DNA of 64,000 bases from Hormiphora californensis (taxonomy: Eukaryota; Ctenophora; Tentaculata; Cydippida; Pleurobrachiidae). The stretch covers positions 9,265,719-9,329,718 of the forward strand of contig CM035352.1 in the NCBI GenBank assembly GCA_020137815.1, given 5' to 3'. Under the pieces are notes generated by a model that had not been told where the DNA came from, did not search any database, and saw nothing but the letters and a program-made list of their open reading frames with translations. Within the stretch, counting starts at the first letter, position 1; each line of letters starts with the position of its first letter. Both the position numbers and the translations under genes were made by a program. Positions 24,921 through 35,599 of this stretch are shown in pieces.

Positions 24921-26034
24921 TGTAGTTTGTGTTACAACCTCCACACACACACAGAGTGAAAGGAACATTGGTTTATCAGTTTATAAGTTTGTTAGCAGAA
25001 CAGTGAGAGTTAGCAGAATAGTGAGAGATACCAGGATGGTATCAAATTGTATAACATTGTACAAGATTGTATAACATTGTAAAACACTATACAATAATAC
25101 CTATAGAGAGATATTGGACGCCCAACACGAAGTCATGTATGTCACACTCTCCCACTGAAATAGCAACCCAATAAGGAGCAAAGAACTTCCTCAGTTTAGC
25201 CTGCAATAACATTTATTAGCTGTTGTTATTGTTTAATTCCAAACATTCCGTAATGAAACCAAAGTATCAAAACTTTACTATATTTCATAACTAACCCTAA
25301 ATTCGTTGATCTCCATCCTTGCCATGAGGGCTGCGAAATCTCCATAAAACAGTACAAACAGCTGGTAACACGTCGTTAGAAGAGATCTTAGAGTGAGGTT
25401 TGAGATCAGCTTCATATTTTGTTCTGTTACTGTAACTGTTAGTACCATCCAGAAATCTGGCTCCGGTCCAAAATACACCTGGCAGCAGGTGTGTGTGTGT
25501 ATTTAGTCAGGACCACTATTGGTGCGTGTAACATAGTGAACTATCCAAAACCGCCCAATACTACCCAATACTAACTAGTAGCTACTACCACCCAATACCA
25601 CTCAAACCTCAATATAATACCTGTCGTGTGTTTTTAGTCTCCAGGACCTCACAAGGGGTATTTGAGAATCGTTTTGCAAAGTTAGCCATCCCCTCACACA
25701 ATCCCACCTGTCGTACCTGCACATCTTCTGAGACCTGCCGAGAGGAAAGTAAGGGTGAGTTAGGGTACAGGTAACTTGTATCCTGCACATCTTCTGACAC
25801 CTGCCATGGGAGTAAGGGTGAGTTAGGGTAATTTGTAATGAAACACCTTTTTTTCAAGACTGTATTTACAAGATGAACGTCATATTCCAAACTAGAACAA
25901 ACCTTTGTTTTCGTATAATACAGCAATATATTTTCCACCTCTTGGCCTTCTTTTTTACACAGCGTTGAGTTGAAGATAATAAAGTTTGATAACTCTGGGG
26001 GTTTCACCCCAGTATCTTCCTTCTTAGACGCCAT
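21769..26034 (-). CDS. CCZ1: CCZ1 homologue, subunit of the MON1-CCZ1 Rab7 exchange factor
   Basis: Ten exons: 26034-25903, 25734-25621, 25478-25296, 25200-25101, 24782-24652, 24514-24420, 24311-24221, 22602-22456, 22325-22142 and 21953-21769. They total 1362 nt, 453 residues (human 482). Conserved words follow the family order: KKEGQEVENILLYY and VRQVGLCEGMANFAKRFS (first longin domain), FGPEPDFWMVLTV, NPVKYVVLLHKDKLVYSGL, ILYHYLIKILFPAHME, CLMIDAATP, RYVLYNHDNLAFKSTL and the C-terminal SSDFWISAKK...RQVYFSE. With MON1 this protein activates Rab7 on late endosomes. Introns are short except intron 7, which holds a minisatellite and an unassigned repeat. The exon 2 and exon 6 acceptors are tandemly duplicated. 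It starts 239 bp after the stop of the upstream FERRY3 copy. Confidence 0.95.
22750..23650. other. Unassigned repeat-like sequence in CCZ1 intron 7
   Basis: Contains two hairpins (CGCCCGGCGAAGCCGGGTGG near 23000 and GCGCACCCAATGGGTGCGC near 23042) and a palindromic GTTGCCATGGCAAC at 22951-22964. No protein-like ORF. Probably a decayed non-coding mobile element. Confidence 0.45.
22951..22964. promoter_or_regulatory. Perfect RFX X-box palindrome
   Basis: GTTGCCATGGCAAC matches the symmetric consensus bound by RFX-family factors. It lies in a repeat-like intron segment, so function is uncertain. Confidence 0.35.
23903..24220. repeat. 18-bp minisatellite adjoining the CCZ1 exon 7 donor
   Basis: About 17 near-identical copies of ATATCTATACTATTCCTA. 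In the coding direction the array begins directly at the GTATAGATA donor of exon 7, so each unit repeats the start of the intron. Confidence 0.95.
24787..24918. repeat. (GA)n microsatellite in CCZ1 intron 4
   Basis: About 130 bases of GA repeat. On the coding strand it is a CT run that leads into the exon 5 acceptor (CCCTAG at 24783-24788), so it also acts as an exceptionally long polypyrimidine tract. Confidence 0.92.
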
Positions 26035-26273
26035 ATGCTACCTCATACTAGAGACATGGTGAGACATGAGAGGGATATGAGAGGGATGTGGTAGAAACAC
26101 TTTGAAAACACAGACAATATTCAACGGATCAATAATTTGTACACACACACAATATATCAACATCAATACACAGCAATAAATATCAATTGTTCTTATCCTC
26201 CCTTTTACAACATGTCATTAGGCTTGGTTGTTGTTGTTGTTGGGCTTGGTGGAAGAGGCAAAACAGCACCCCT

Positions 26274-27773
26274 TCACTTGGAATCATTAACATATAATTC
26301 CTCGATAGTCAGTGTCTTCTTCCTGGAGGTCTGGTCAAGTACCATGGGACAGGGAACACGGAATATGTTAGGAATAAGAGAGCTAATAGAATGAAATGTT
26401 CGCTCTGGTGTCTTTTTAGGCATGATAAATTGAAATGTGCGGCTGGTGATTGTTCCTGTGGATCCGACCTCTATCATGAATCCTTTAACACATTTCAATA
26501 CCACTTCAGCCCTCTTCACACACCAGCCGTGGTCCATGGTGGGATCCAGTTCGTGGGTCAGGAAGATGGGGATGGTGATAGTGTCAATATTATTTTCAGA
26601 GGCTAGTTTCAGTGCGTTCTTGAGACCAACCAATAGCAGATCACGTGATGCGATATCTCCTGATACCTCGTGCACTGTGCTAACTAGATGAAACACAACG
26701 TGGACCTGCCTCAGATTGGAGTGTCGGGTCACATAACACGTGCCCGTGGGTAGAATCATATCCCCTGAGGATACATCTTCTCTGATCACAGCATCTGGTA
26801 ATGTATCATCAATAAGATAGTTAGTGGGTGTACGCCGTCTCTCAGTCCCTGGATCAAGTAGTTTCTGTCTCACTTCAGTCAGCTGAGCATCAAATGGGGG
26901 AAAATGAAACTCTGGTACTAGTTCACAGATCTTGGAGAGTTTTTGTGTCGCACCACTGTACAAGTTTAACCGGTTATCAACCAGTAACATTACCCCTGCT
27001 AGAGAGTTAGTGTATAGGGAGAGAGCAGTCTGGAGGCGTTCAGGGGAGGCGGGGTGCCCCACACACAAACTCCATATGTTGTCTGCCAGGAGACGGAGAG
27101 AGTGAGTTATCTTTAGTTGAGATCCGATACTGATGGAGAAACTCTCTTCTAACACTGGACCACTTGTTTGGGGTGGAGTGTAGTTGTCTGTTACTGGTAT
27201 ACCATGACTAGTTATCTCCTCTCCACCCAGACTCTCCTGGTAACTATCCATTATCCAAGTCTTAAAGGCACTTCTCTGACTGTCCATTAGGTGGGATATC
27301 TTGCTGGCCCACTCGATCTCACAATTCTGGCGTTGTTCCATCTGGCTGGCAGCTAGGTCGTTCACAGCAGTTGATTCCACATTGCTTCTATTCACATATT
27401 CCTCCATAGATAACACATGGTGCTCCTGTATTCGTTTCAGCTCCTCATTTCTCTGTTTTACTAGATCACGTAGTTCTGAAGCAGCCTTGTTCTCTCGTGC
27501 TCTCAGTGCCGGTAAGAGAGGGGAGTGGTAGAGTTCGTAACATATCTTTCCAAACTCCTCCTCTATTTTCAGAATGTCAACAGAAGGAGGAGGGTCACAT
27601 TTCCCATACGACTGCCAGACTTCAACAGAGTCTTCTAAAGCCTCAGCAATGTCAGCAACTAACAAATCCCCCTCCTCCTGTATCAACTGATCCTGTTGCT
27701 CAGTCACAAAACTCAAGAACTCTACTCGAAAAGCATCCTCTGCAAAACAAGGTATTCTGTAATCCTTGATGTG
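26274..27773 (-). CDS. FERRY3: FERRY3 (C12orf4-like) second copy, N-terminus replaced
   Basis: Residues from HIKDYRIPCFAEDAF to the stop are present in one uninterrupted frame, matching the full copy at 28331-29962 with only three amino-acid differences that I see (Ser/Arg, Val/Ala, Thr/Ala). Many silent differences separate the copies: about 17 in the last 210 bp, none changing the protein. The first 43 codons are missing. At 27773 the sequence passes straight into CCZ1 intron 1 sequence, so this is the junction of a tandem duplication of about 2.04 kb. The frame stays open upstream to an ATG at 27887, which would give an unrelated intron-derived N-terminus. The silent-only divergence argues that the protein is, or was until recently, under selection. 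An unmerged second haplotype in the assembly is the other explanation. Confidence 0.85.
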   Translation of the reverse strand, partial: HIKDYRIPCFAEDAFRVEFLSFVTEQQDQLIQEEGDLLVADIAEALEDSVEVWQSYGKCDPPPSVDILKIEEEFGKICYELYHSPLLPALRARENKAASELRDLVKQRNEELKRIQEHHVLSMEEYVNRSNVESTAVNDLAASQMEQRQNCEIEWASKISHLMDSQRSAFKTWIMDSYQESLGGEEITSHGIPVTDNYTPPQTSGPVLEESFSISIGSQLKITHSLRLLADNIWSLCVGHPASPERLQTALSLYTNSLAGVMLLVDNRLNLYSGATQKLSKICELVPEFHFPPFDAQLTEVRQKLLDPGTERRRTPTNYLIDDTLPDAVIREDVSSGDMILPTGTCYVTRHSNLRQVHVVFHLVSTVHEVSGDIASRDLLLVGLKNALKLASENNIDTITIPIFLTHELDPTMDHGWCVKRAEVVLKCVKGFMIEVGSTGTITSRTFQFIMPKKTPERTFHSISSLIPNIFRVPCPMVLDQTSRKKTLTIEELYVNDSK

Positions 27774-27967
27774 ACACCTGCCGAGAGGAAAGTAAGGGTG
27801 AGTTAGGGTACAGGTAACTTGTATCCTGCACATCTTCTGACACCTGCCGAGAGGAAAGGTTGAGTAAGGGTGAGTGGGGTAAGTCAAGTGCAGGTAACTT
27901 GTAATGACTTCTCTTTTTTCAAGACTGTATTTACAAGAGGAACGTTATATTCCAACTTAGAACAAAC

Positions 27968-28099
27968 CTTTGTTTTCGTATAATACAGCAATATATTCTC
28001 CACCTCTTGGCCCTCTTTTTTACACAGCGTTGAGTTGAAGATAATAAAGTTTGATAACTCTGGGGGTTTTACCCCAGTATCTTCCTTCTTTGACGCCAT
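27968..28099 (-). pseudogene. Duplicated CCZ1 exon 1
   Basis: 132 bases repeat CCZ1 exon 1 (MASKKEDTGVKPPELS... to YYTKTK) with its GT donor and about 180 bases of intron 1, including extra copies of the exon 2 acceptor. The rest of CCZ1 is absent; the next downstream sequence is the truncated FERRY3 copy. Splicing this exon into that copy through the junction acceptor would be out of frame with FERRY3. Confidence 0.88.
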
Positions 28100-28330
28100 C
28101 TGCTACCTCATCCTAGAGACATGATGAGAGATATGAGAGGGATGTGGTAGAAACACTTTGAAAACACAGACAATATTCAACGGATCAATAATTTGTACAC
28201 ACACACACAATTATATATCAACACCAATAAACAGCAATAAATATCAATTGTTCTTATCCTCCCTTTTACAACATGTCATTGGGCTTGGTTGTTGTTGTTG
28301 TCTTGGTGGAAGAGGCAAAACAGCACCCCT

Positions 28331-29962
28331 TCACTTGGAATCATTAACATATAATTCCTCAATGGTCAGTGTTTTCTTTCTGGATGTCTGATCAAGTACC
28401 ATAGGACAAGGAACACGGAATATGTTAGGAATTAGAGAGCTGATAGAATGAAATGTTCTCTCTGGTGTCTTTTTAGGCATGATGAATTGAAATGTTCGGC
28501 TGGTAATGGTTCCTGTGGATCCCACCTCTATCATGAACCCTTTAACACACTTCAGCACCACCTCAGCCCTCTTTACACACCAGCCGTGGTCCATGGTGGG
28601 GTCCAGTTCGTGGGCCAGGAAGATGGGGATGGTGATAGTATCAATATTATTTTCAGATGCTAGTTTCAGCGCATTCTTGAGACCAACCAATAACAGATCA
28701 CGAGATGCGATATCTCCTGATACCTCGTGGACTGTGCTAACTAGATGAAACACTACATGGACCTGCCTCAGGTTAGAGTGTCGGGTCACATAGCACGTGC
28801 CGGTAGGTAGAATCATATCCCCTGAGGAGGCATCTTCTCTGATCACAGCATCTGGTAGGGTATCATCAATAAGATAGTTGGTGGGTGTACGCCGTCTCTC
28901 AGTCCCTGGGTCAAGTAGTTTCTGTCTCACTTCAGTCAGCTGTGCGTCAAATGGTGGGAAGTGAAACTCCGGCACCAGTTCACATATCTTGGAGAGTTTT
29001 TGTGTCGCCCCACTGTACAAGTTTAACCGGTTATCCACCAGTAACATTACTCCTGCCAGAGAGTTAGTGTAGAGGGAGAGTGCGGTCTGGAGACGTTCAG
29101 GGGAGGCAGGGTGTCCCACACACAGACTCCAGATATTGTCTGCCAGGAGGCGGAGAGAGTGAGTTATCTTTAGTTGGGATCCGATACTGATGGAGAAACT
29201 CTCCTCTAATACTGGACCACTTGTTTGGGGTGGAGTGTAGTTGTCTGTTACTGGTATACCATGACTAGTTATCTCCTCTCCACCCAGACTCTCTTGATAA
29301 CTATCCATTATCCACGTCTTAAAGGCACTTCTCTGACTGTCCATTAGGTGCGATATCTTGCTGGCCCACTCTATCTCACAATTCTGGCGCTGTTCCATTT
29401 GGCTGGCAGCTAGGTCGTTCACAGCAGTTGATTCCACATTGCTTCTATTCACATATTCCTCCATAGATAACACATGATGCTCCTGTATTCGTTTTAGCTC
29501 CTCATTTCTCTGTTTTACTAGGTCACGTAGTTCTGAAGCTGCCTTGTTCTCACGAGCTCTCAGTGCCGGCAAGAGAGGGGAGTGGTACAGTTCGTAACAA
29601 ATCTTTCCAAACTCCTCCTCTATCTTCAGAATGTCAACAGAAGGAGGGGGGTCACATTTCCCATACGACTGCCAGACTTCAACAGAGTCTTCTAAAGCCT
29701 CAGCAATGTCAGCAACTAACAAATCCCCCTCCTCCTGTATCAGCTGATCCTGCTGCTCAGTCACAAATCTTAAGAACTCTACTCGAAAAGCATCCTCTGC
29801 AAAACACGGTATTCTGTAATCCTTGATGTGTACCTCAACATGGTCAGTGGGCAGACCACTAATAGGGAAATACACTGGTATCTCTACAAACACTGACTTT
29901 GACTTTGGTACATCGTATGTGAACTGAAAACATCGCTGTGTTTCTGTTGCGGCGGCAACCAT
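28331..29962 (-). CDS. FERRY3: FERRY3 (C12orf4 homologue), Rab5-effector FERRY complex subunit
   Basis: An intronless frame from ATG 29962 gives 543 residues, close to the 552 of human C12orf4/FERRY3. Family words are clear: EEFGKICYELYHSP, a central coiled coil (ASELRDLVKQRNEELKRIQE), LEESFSISIGSQLKITHSLRLL, RLQTALSLYTNSLAGVMLLVDNR, CYVTRHSNLRQVHVVFHL, and WCVKRAEVVLKCVKGFMIE near the C-terminus. FERRY is a five-subunit Rab5 effector that links mRNA to early endosomes. A TTG two codons upstream is in frame, but ATG 29962 is the natural start. This gene is first in a head-to-tail minus-strand series with CCZ1, Mondo and LZIC. Lack of introns is unusual beside such intron-rich neighbours. Confidence 0.93.
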   Translation of the reverse strand: MVAAATETQRCFQFTYDVPKSKSVFVEIPVYFPISGLPTDHVEVHIKDYRIPCFAEDAFRVEFLRFVTEQQDQLIQEEGDLLVADIAEALEDSVEVWQSYGKCDPPPSVDILKIEEEFGKICYELYHSPLLPALRARENKAASELRDLVKQRNEELKRIQEHHVLSMEEYVNRSNVESTAVNDLAASQMEQRQNCEIEWASKISHLMDSQRSAFKTWIMDSYQESLGGEEITSHGIPVTDNYTPPQTSGPVLEESFSISIGSQLKITHSLRLLADNIWSLCVGHPASPERLQTALSLYTNSLAGVMLLVDNRLNLYSGATQKLSKICELVPEFHFPPFDAQLTEVRQKLLDPGTERRRTPTNYLIDDTLPDAVIREDASSGDMILPTGTCYVTRHSNLRQVHVVFHLVSTVHEVSGDIASRDLLLVGLKNALKLASENNIDTITIPIFLAHELDPTMDHGWCVKRAEVVLKCVKGFMIEVGSTGTITSRTFQFIMPKKTPERTFHSISSLIPNIFRVPCPMVLDQTSRKKTLTIEELYVNDSK

Positions 29963-29989
29963 TTCCAAAACCTATTAACAGGGTTAATT

Positions 29990-30560
29990 GAATTCAAATA
30001 TCGATAATTCACACAGTGTGATTCACACTACCCGGGTGAAGGGTGTATTCAGCGAATCTCGTGCTACCAAAGAGTACTCTATACCCCGCTTGTGGGAAGA
30101 GGAGCCTTGACGTGGTGCGACGGCTTACTACTACCAGTCCTGACTGGGAGTCGTTCACTTCTCCCGGTCTGGACTGGGACCTCAACGAATCCTCTTTAGA
30201 AGAGGACTGCTTCTGGTCTGGGAATTTTTGAGCTCCAAAACTCTGTAACGGCCTCGGGCCGGACAACTACAGTGAATGAGGTAAAGAGTGTCAACCGACA
30301 CCATCATACCAGGAGCGGCGGAGCTTGCGAGAGGCTCCCTCATGAAGAGAGCTCCTCTCTGCTCTATTCGACCTTAAAACAACAACAAATACAATACAAT
30401 ACAAATACAAAATATAAATTTATAGTCCGCTTTTTGATATACAACAACTCTTACACCTATTTTTTTCAAAGCCCAGACGGCCTATATGGTCTATGACAAG
30501 AAACCACATGACCAATTTGAGTAAACTGATAGATAATCAATAGCACTAACTGATAACCTC
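29990..30560. other. Gene-free spacer with possible retroelement tail
   Basis: A GC-richer 300-bp stretch (30010-30360) followed by AACAACAACAAATACAATAC resembles the 3' untranslated region and tail of a non-LTR element, but no ORF supports this. It lies directly upstream of FERRY3, so the promoter must be here or the element replaced it. Confidence 0.35.
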
Positions 30561-30771
30561 AAACAAACCCCTAACATACCCTAACTGGCATCACTAACGC
30601 GTAACGACTGCCAAAAAAATCGAAATTTTTGGGGGTAGGGCGGTGCGACTGAGGAAAACGTTAAAATCTGGGTGCCTTTCATTGCTAACAATTCGTAGTT
30701 TTAGCGCGCGCGACGGGTTAGGGCTATCCGTTAGGGTCTGGTTAGGGTTTGGTTAGGGGTAAATACAAATA

Positions 30772-30943
30772 CAGTCGGACCCCGATTTACCGGGATCCTC
30801 GGGGGAAAGGGTTTTGCCCGGTAAATCGGGGTGCCCGGTATATCGGGGTCAAATACCGTTATTTTCCCATATCGGGGGAAGTTTATCCTCCCGGTAAATC
30901 GGGGTTCCGGTAAATCGGGGCCCGGTAAATCGGGGTCCGACTG
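30772..30943. mobile_element. 172-bp MITE with pogo/Tigger-like TIRs
   Basis: Begins CAGTCGGACCCCGATTTACC and ends with the reverse complement, flanked by TA on both sides. The interior is repeats of CCCGGTAAATCGGGG. A decayed piece of the same sequence lies at about 56345-56400, inside an intron of the large gene. The outer 16 bases equal the ends of the 12177-16796 block. Confidence 0.88.
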
Positions 30944-30959
30944 TACAAATACAATTATA

Positions 30960-32270
30960 ATTTATATCCCGCTTTTGGGCCTATGCATTGTTAGTGCTAG
31001 GAGGACGCCGTTTCAATCAGTCGATTGAAGCAACGCACCCACCACTAACAAGCCTTCTAAAGCGGCTCTTATAGGATTATAAGATCCTAAAGGCCTTAAA
31101 AAACCGTCGGCAGTCATTCGATATAATATATATAAATGTATGTAGAAAATAAGGGTTATAAAATATCTAATTAAGAAATAGCGTAATTAATTCGTTGAGT
31201 GATTAAGTAGTTAGATAATTGAGAAATTAACTAGTTAGATAATTGATAATTAACTAGATAGATAATTAACTAGTTAGATAATTAACTGTTGATTAATAAG
31301 TACATAGTGTAAATACTAAGTAAGTAGTATAGTTTAGTAATTAATTCAAGTAAAAGGCTAGTGATCTAAAAAGGAGGCGAATAGCTAAGTAATTAGTTAA
31401 TGGATAAAGTAACTGTAACAGGATAACCGATAAGGTAATACACACTAACCATATTAATTGCTATATAAGGTTATGATCTAATAAATGGCCTATGGAAAAT
31501 TCTAAAGAAGCTGGTAATAAATTAATGAATAACGAGGTAGAAAAATAAAAAGCAAGAGACCAGAGGTCAGTCAGATAGGTTAAATACAAAGCTGTTAATA
31601 AATTAATTAATTGGAGCGGTAAAAAAATAAAAAGGCAGGAGACCAGTGCAATGGCCAGTCAGAATAAGTTAATTAATGCGGTTGGGTTTAAAATTTAATG
31701 TACGATAAAAACGTTAAGCTAATTATAGTAAGCTGTAAGATAGATAACTGTACTAGACGTAAGTATTTAGGTTCTAATTTAAAGTAATTTTAAGGTAACT
31801 AGGATAGAGAAGATATAAAATTAAGAGCTGCCCAACTTAGAAACTCTAGAGTCTATTCTCCAAACACACTCTTATAAAGTCCATGTATGTTTATCGTCTT
31901 GATGTCTTCGAGAACGTAATACCCTCCGTGATGTTCACTGAACATTGTTCAGGCTGGCTCACTCGCTCGCTCAAAGAACCTATGACTCTACTCTAGCCAG
32001 AAAGGAAAGAAACTCAACACACACTGTCACAATACAACCAGAAAATATACTCAAAAAACTCGACACTCTTGACATGATATCAGACCCCTACTCTACTCAT
32101 ATGTTGGAGGAAAGGACTTCAGATGATGATGTAGTTATAGGGGATGTAGTCAAAATAGGAATGTAGTAATGATAGGAATGTAGCACAGTAGAGGAATGTA
32201 GGACGTAAAAGGAAAGACCTCCCATCCGAGACTTCACCACAACACAGCCTTTCCCACAGCCTATCCCACG
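30960..32270. other. AT-rich region without genes
   Basis: Contains imperfect tandem copies of TTAACTAGTTAGATAATTGA (31200-31290). No splice-bounded exon or protein-like ORF is visible on either strand. Confidence 0.6.
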
Positions 32271-32384
32271 ATGAATCTAAAACTCCAAACCGAGACTCAG
32301 CAGATCACCTCAAAACCTCACTTCAAAGCCAAAAGAGGCACCACTTCAAAGACCCTACCACCACATCACATGCTACGCCACCAC

Positions 32385-32625
32385 TTCACATACTTCACCA
32401 CCACTTCACAGACTCCACCGCCACTTCACAGACTCCACCACCACGTCACAAACTTCACCACCACTTCACAGACTCCACCACCACTTCACAGACCTCACCA
32501 CCACTTCACAGACACCACCACTTCACAGACTCCACCACCACTTCACAGACACCACCACCACCACTTCACAGACTCCACCACCACTTCACAGACCCCACCA
32601 CCACTTCACAGACTCCACCGGAAGA
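32385..32625. repeat. 18-bp minisatellite next to a LINE 3' end
   Basis: About 13 copies of CACCACCACTTCACAGACTC with small variations. It ends where the C-terminal frame of the minus-strand LINE stops, so it may be the LINE's 3' tail. Confidence 0.85.
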
Positions 32626-32630
32626 CCACA

Positions 32631-35558
32631 CTACAAACCCCCGATGCAACCAAAGCCTAACACAAACGCCAGGACAGAAAACAAACCACAACCCACACAG
32701 AAGACTTCTAACGCCAAAACTACCCAAATGCCTTTCCAAACAGATGCGTCTTCAGATCTAAGTCTTCTTGGCAATTGGTTCCAAAACTTCGGGCCGCATA
32801 CACTGAAGGCACTTTCGTTTAGTTTATACCTAGCCCTTGGTGTCTCCAAGAGAAGGTTGTCGTCATCTTTTCTGAGACTCATAGATTTCCTCCTTCTTTT
32901 TTGAATTCGGTCAGATAAGTAGCCAGGTGCAACACCGTTGACACATTTATACACCAGTACACATACTTTGAACTCAATTCTCTCAGCTACTGGGAGAAAG
33001 TGCAGTGCTTTTCTCAAGTTGGTAGTACCCCTCCATTTTCTCTGGCCATAAATGAACCTTGCAGCAGCATTCTGGATCTTTTGCAGTCTGTCTAAATTCT
33101 TCTTCGTAATACCAGTCAACAGGGAGTTACAGTAGTCCAACTTAGAGTGTATAAGGCTCGCCACAAGGGTAGTCTTTAGTTTCCTTGAAAGTTTACCTCC
33201 TACCCTCCATAGATTCACCAATGTAGCATTACAGGAGTTGACGATTCTGGTCACATGTTCATCAAAAGATAGCCTATCATCAAAATACACTCCCAGATTC
33301 CTCACAGAAGTAGCAACAGGTAAAGGTTCAGCGCCCTCAACCAGCTGGAAAGAGCTTTGAGTATTGGAGTCTTTAGGCGATAATATCAGGATCTCAGTTT
33401 TAGATGGATTGAGACGCAGGAAGCTCGCTGTTAGCCAAGACTGAATGTCCGTGGCACACTTTCGAAGTCTCTGTTCGGTCTCCACAAAGTTCTCAGTCGA
33501 AAAAGCGGCGTATATCTGGGTATCATCAGCATAAAAATGAATATGTACACCATTCCTTAAGGCAATCGATTCCAGCTCTGCAGTGTAGCATATAAAAAGA
33601 ATAGGGCCCAAAATAGAACCCTGAGGCACCCCGATACCAATTGCTGTAAGAGTCTACTTAACCTGCCCAACCGATACTGACGCAGTTCTCCCCGTGAGAT
33701 AGCTCTCAAACCATGCTAAAGATGTACCTTTCACCCCATACAACTTCTTAAGTCGTTGCAGCAAGACAGAATGGTTAACAGTATCGAATGCAGCACTCAT
33801 ATCTAAGAGTAAAAGTGCAACCTTCGATTTATCATCTGTTAGCATTAGTAGATCATCCAGAATGCGGAGAGTCGCCGTCTCACAGCTCTTGTTCGCACGG
33901 TAGGCAGACTGGTTTTTGGGCAGTAACGCATGGTCTTCAAGGTGCTTCACAAACTGATCTGCTGCACATCTCTCGATAAGTTTACCAAGAAAAGGCAAGT
34001 TACTGACGGGTCTATAGTTACCAAGATCATCCGGATCTAGACCAGCTTTCTTGATGAGGGGTCGAATCAGAGCAGTCTTGAGTTCAGAAGGAAAGACCCC
34101 CGTGGTTAAGCTAGAGTTGACGATTTTAGAAAGGATAGGCAATAATTCAGCAAAGAGACTCCGCACATATGATGTGGGAAGAGGATCCAACTCACAATGC
34201 TTTGTCCCCATGTCAAATAAAGTTGCTCGGAGTGTCTCATCAGAGATGCTTGTAAACTCGAAATCAGGCGGTGTGTTGGAATGTGTAGTGGGGTCTTGAA
34301 AGTGGGGCAAGTCTTGTCGTTCCTTATCCATCGCACTGTAGATCTTTTCGACCTTCCCTTTGAAAGCAGCCATAAAAGAATCAGCTAGATCCGTATGTGC
34401 TATGTTAGTAGGTACAACCGCTGGTTTCTGTCTACCCAAGAGATAGTTGGTGGTTTGCCATGTTCCCCGTGGATCATGCCGCTGTCCTTCCAGCTTCGCT
34501 GCAAAAAATCCTTCTCTCACACTCCGTAACACCCGCTCAGTCTCTTTGTCTTGTTCAGCAGAATCCTGGTACAAATTCAACAACTCCATTGGTACTGTTG
34601 ATTTCCCCAATTTACCCCAGTACTTTCTTTCCTTTCTCCTTCGCATCCTCTTGGCTGATTGACATTTATCATAGTTCTGGTTATACCATTGTTCATTTCT
34701 AGTTTTCACTCTTCTGGTTACATATGGTGCTCTCTTGTCCATGAATGATCGAGTTTCAGTGTTGAATAGCGCTACACAGTCATCTAAATCATCAGGTAGC
34801 TCCCCACACATATCCGATCCAAGTATGTCACTTCTTAGATCTTCTATATCGAAGTCTTTCATCATTCGACTAGTGACCGTCCTATAGTCTGATGTGGAAC
34901 TTAAACCAGAAACTTCCAGGCAGAAGCTCACAAGGGAATGATCTGGTAAAGCCGGAGAACGATATACCTCAACATCACTAAAACCAATGTCTTCGTCTTT
35001 TCTTGTCAGTACCAGGTCTAGAGTTCCACCCCTGGTGTGAGTCGGGCCAACCACATGTTGTAACCAACCCTCTGAATCAATGACGTCCTTAAATCTCCTT
35101 GTAAAACTATCCGCCTCATCTTGGAACCTAACGTTAAAGTCTCCAAGGATCACAGGAACACCACCTTTCGATACGAATGAGGATAGATAGTCACTAAACT
35201 CAGTAAGGAATTGGGCATATTCATTCCCCGTTCTGTAGACAACTGAAAAGCGAAGTCCTACCCTTCCCTTTACAAATGCCTCGGTACACTCAAATGAAGT
35301 AGATTTGATGTTATAAGTAGTAAACTTGATGTCATCCCGGAAAATGAAACCAACTCCTCCCCCTTTTTTCCCATTACGTCTCGCAGTATTAACCAATGTA
35401 AAGCCAAACTCTTTAAACTCTACAGCCAATGCCGATTCATCTTGATTGAGCCAGGTCTCTGTTAGTGCTAAGCAGGAAAGATTATGCTGAACCATTAACT
35501 CGATAATGGAGTACACCTTATTCCTTAGCGAGAAGCAGTTTGCCAGACCAACCTTCAA
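32631..35558 (-). pseudogene. CR1-like LINE ORF2 with one in-frame stop
   Basis: The two open frames 35558-33654 and 33629-32631 lie in the same reading frame and are separated only by one TAG at 33656-33654. Ignoring it, the protein is about 975 residues. Endonuclease motifs: [43 protein letters not shown] motifs: [47 protein letters not shown] and the catalytic HFYADDTQIYA. The C-terminus has FWNQLPRRLRSE. No ORF1 is visible upstream; beyond 35558 the telomere-like modules begin. The stop lies just before the GVPQGS motif and would inactivate this copy unless read through. Confidence 0.9.
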
Positions 35559-35599
35559 AGTCCTGTTTTTCAGTAGTTGTCCTTTATCGTTTCTTAGTT

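Noticed and set aside
27774-28099. In-frame CCZ1-FERRY3 fusion protein
   Set aside because: The only acceptor at the junction puts FERRY3 in the wrong frame after CCZ1 exon 1.
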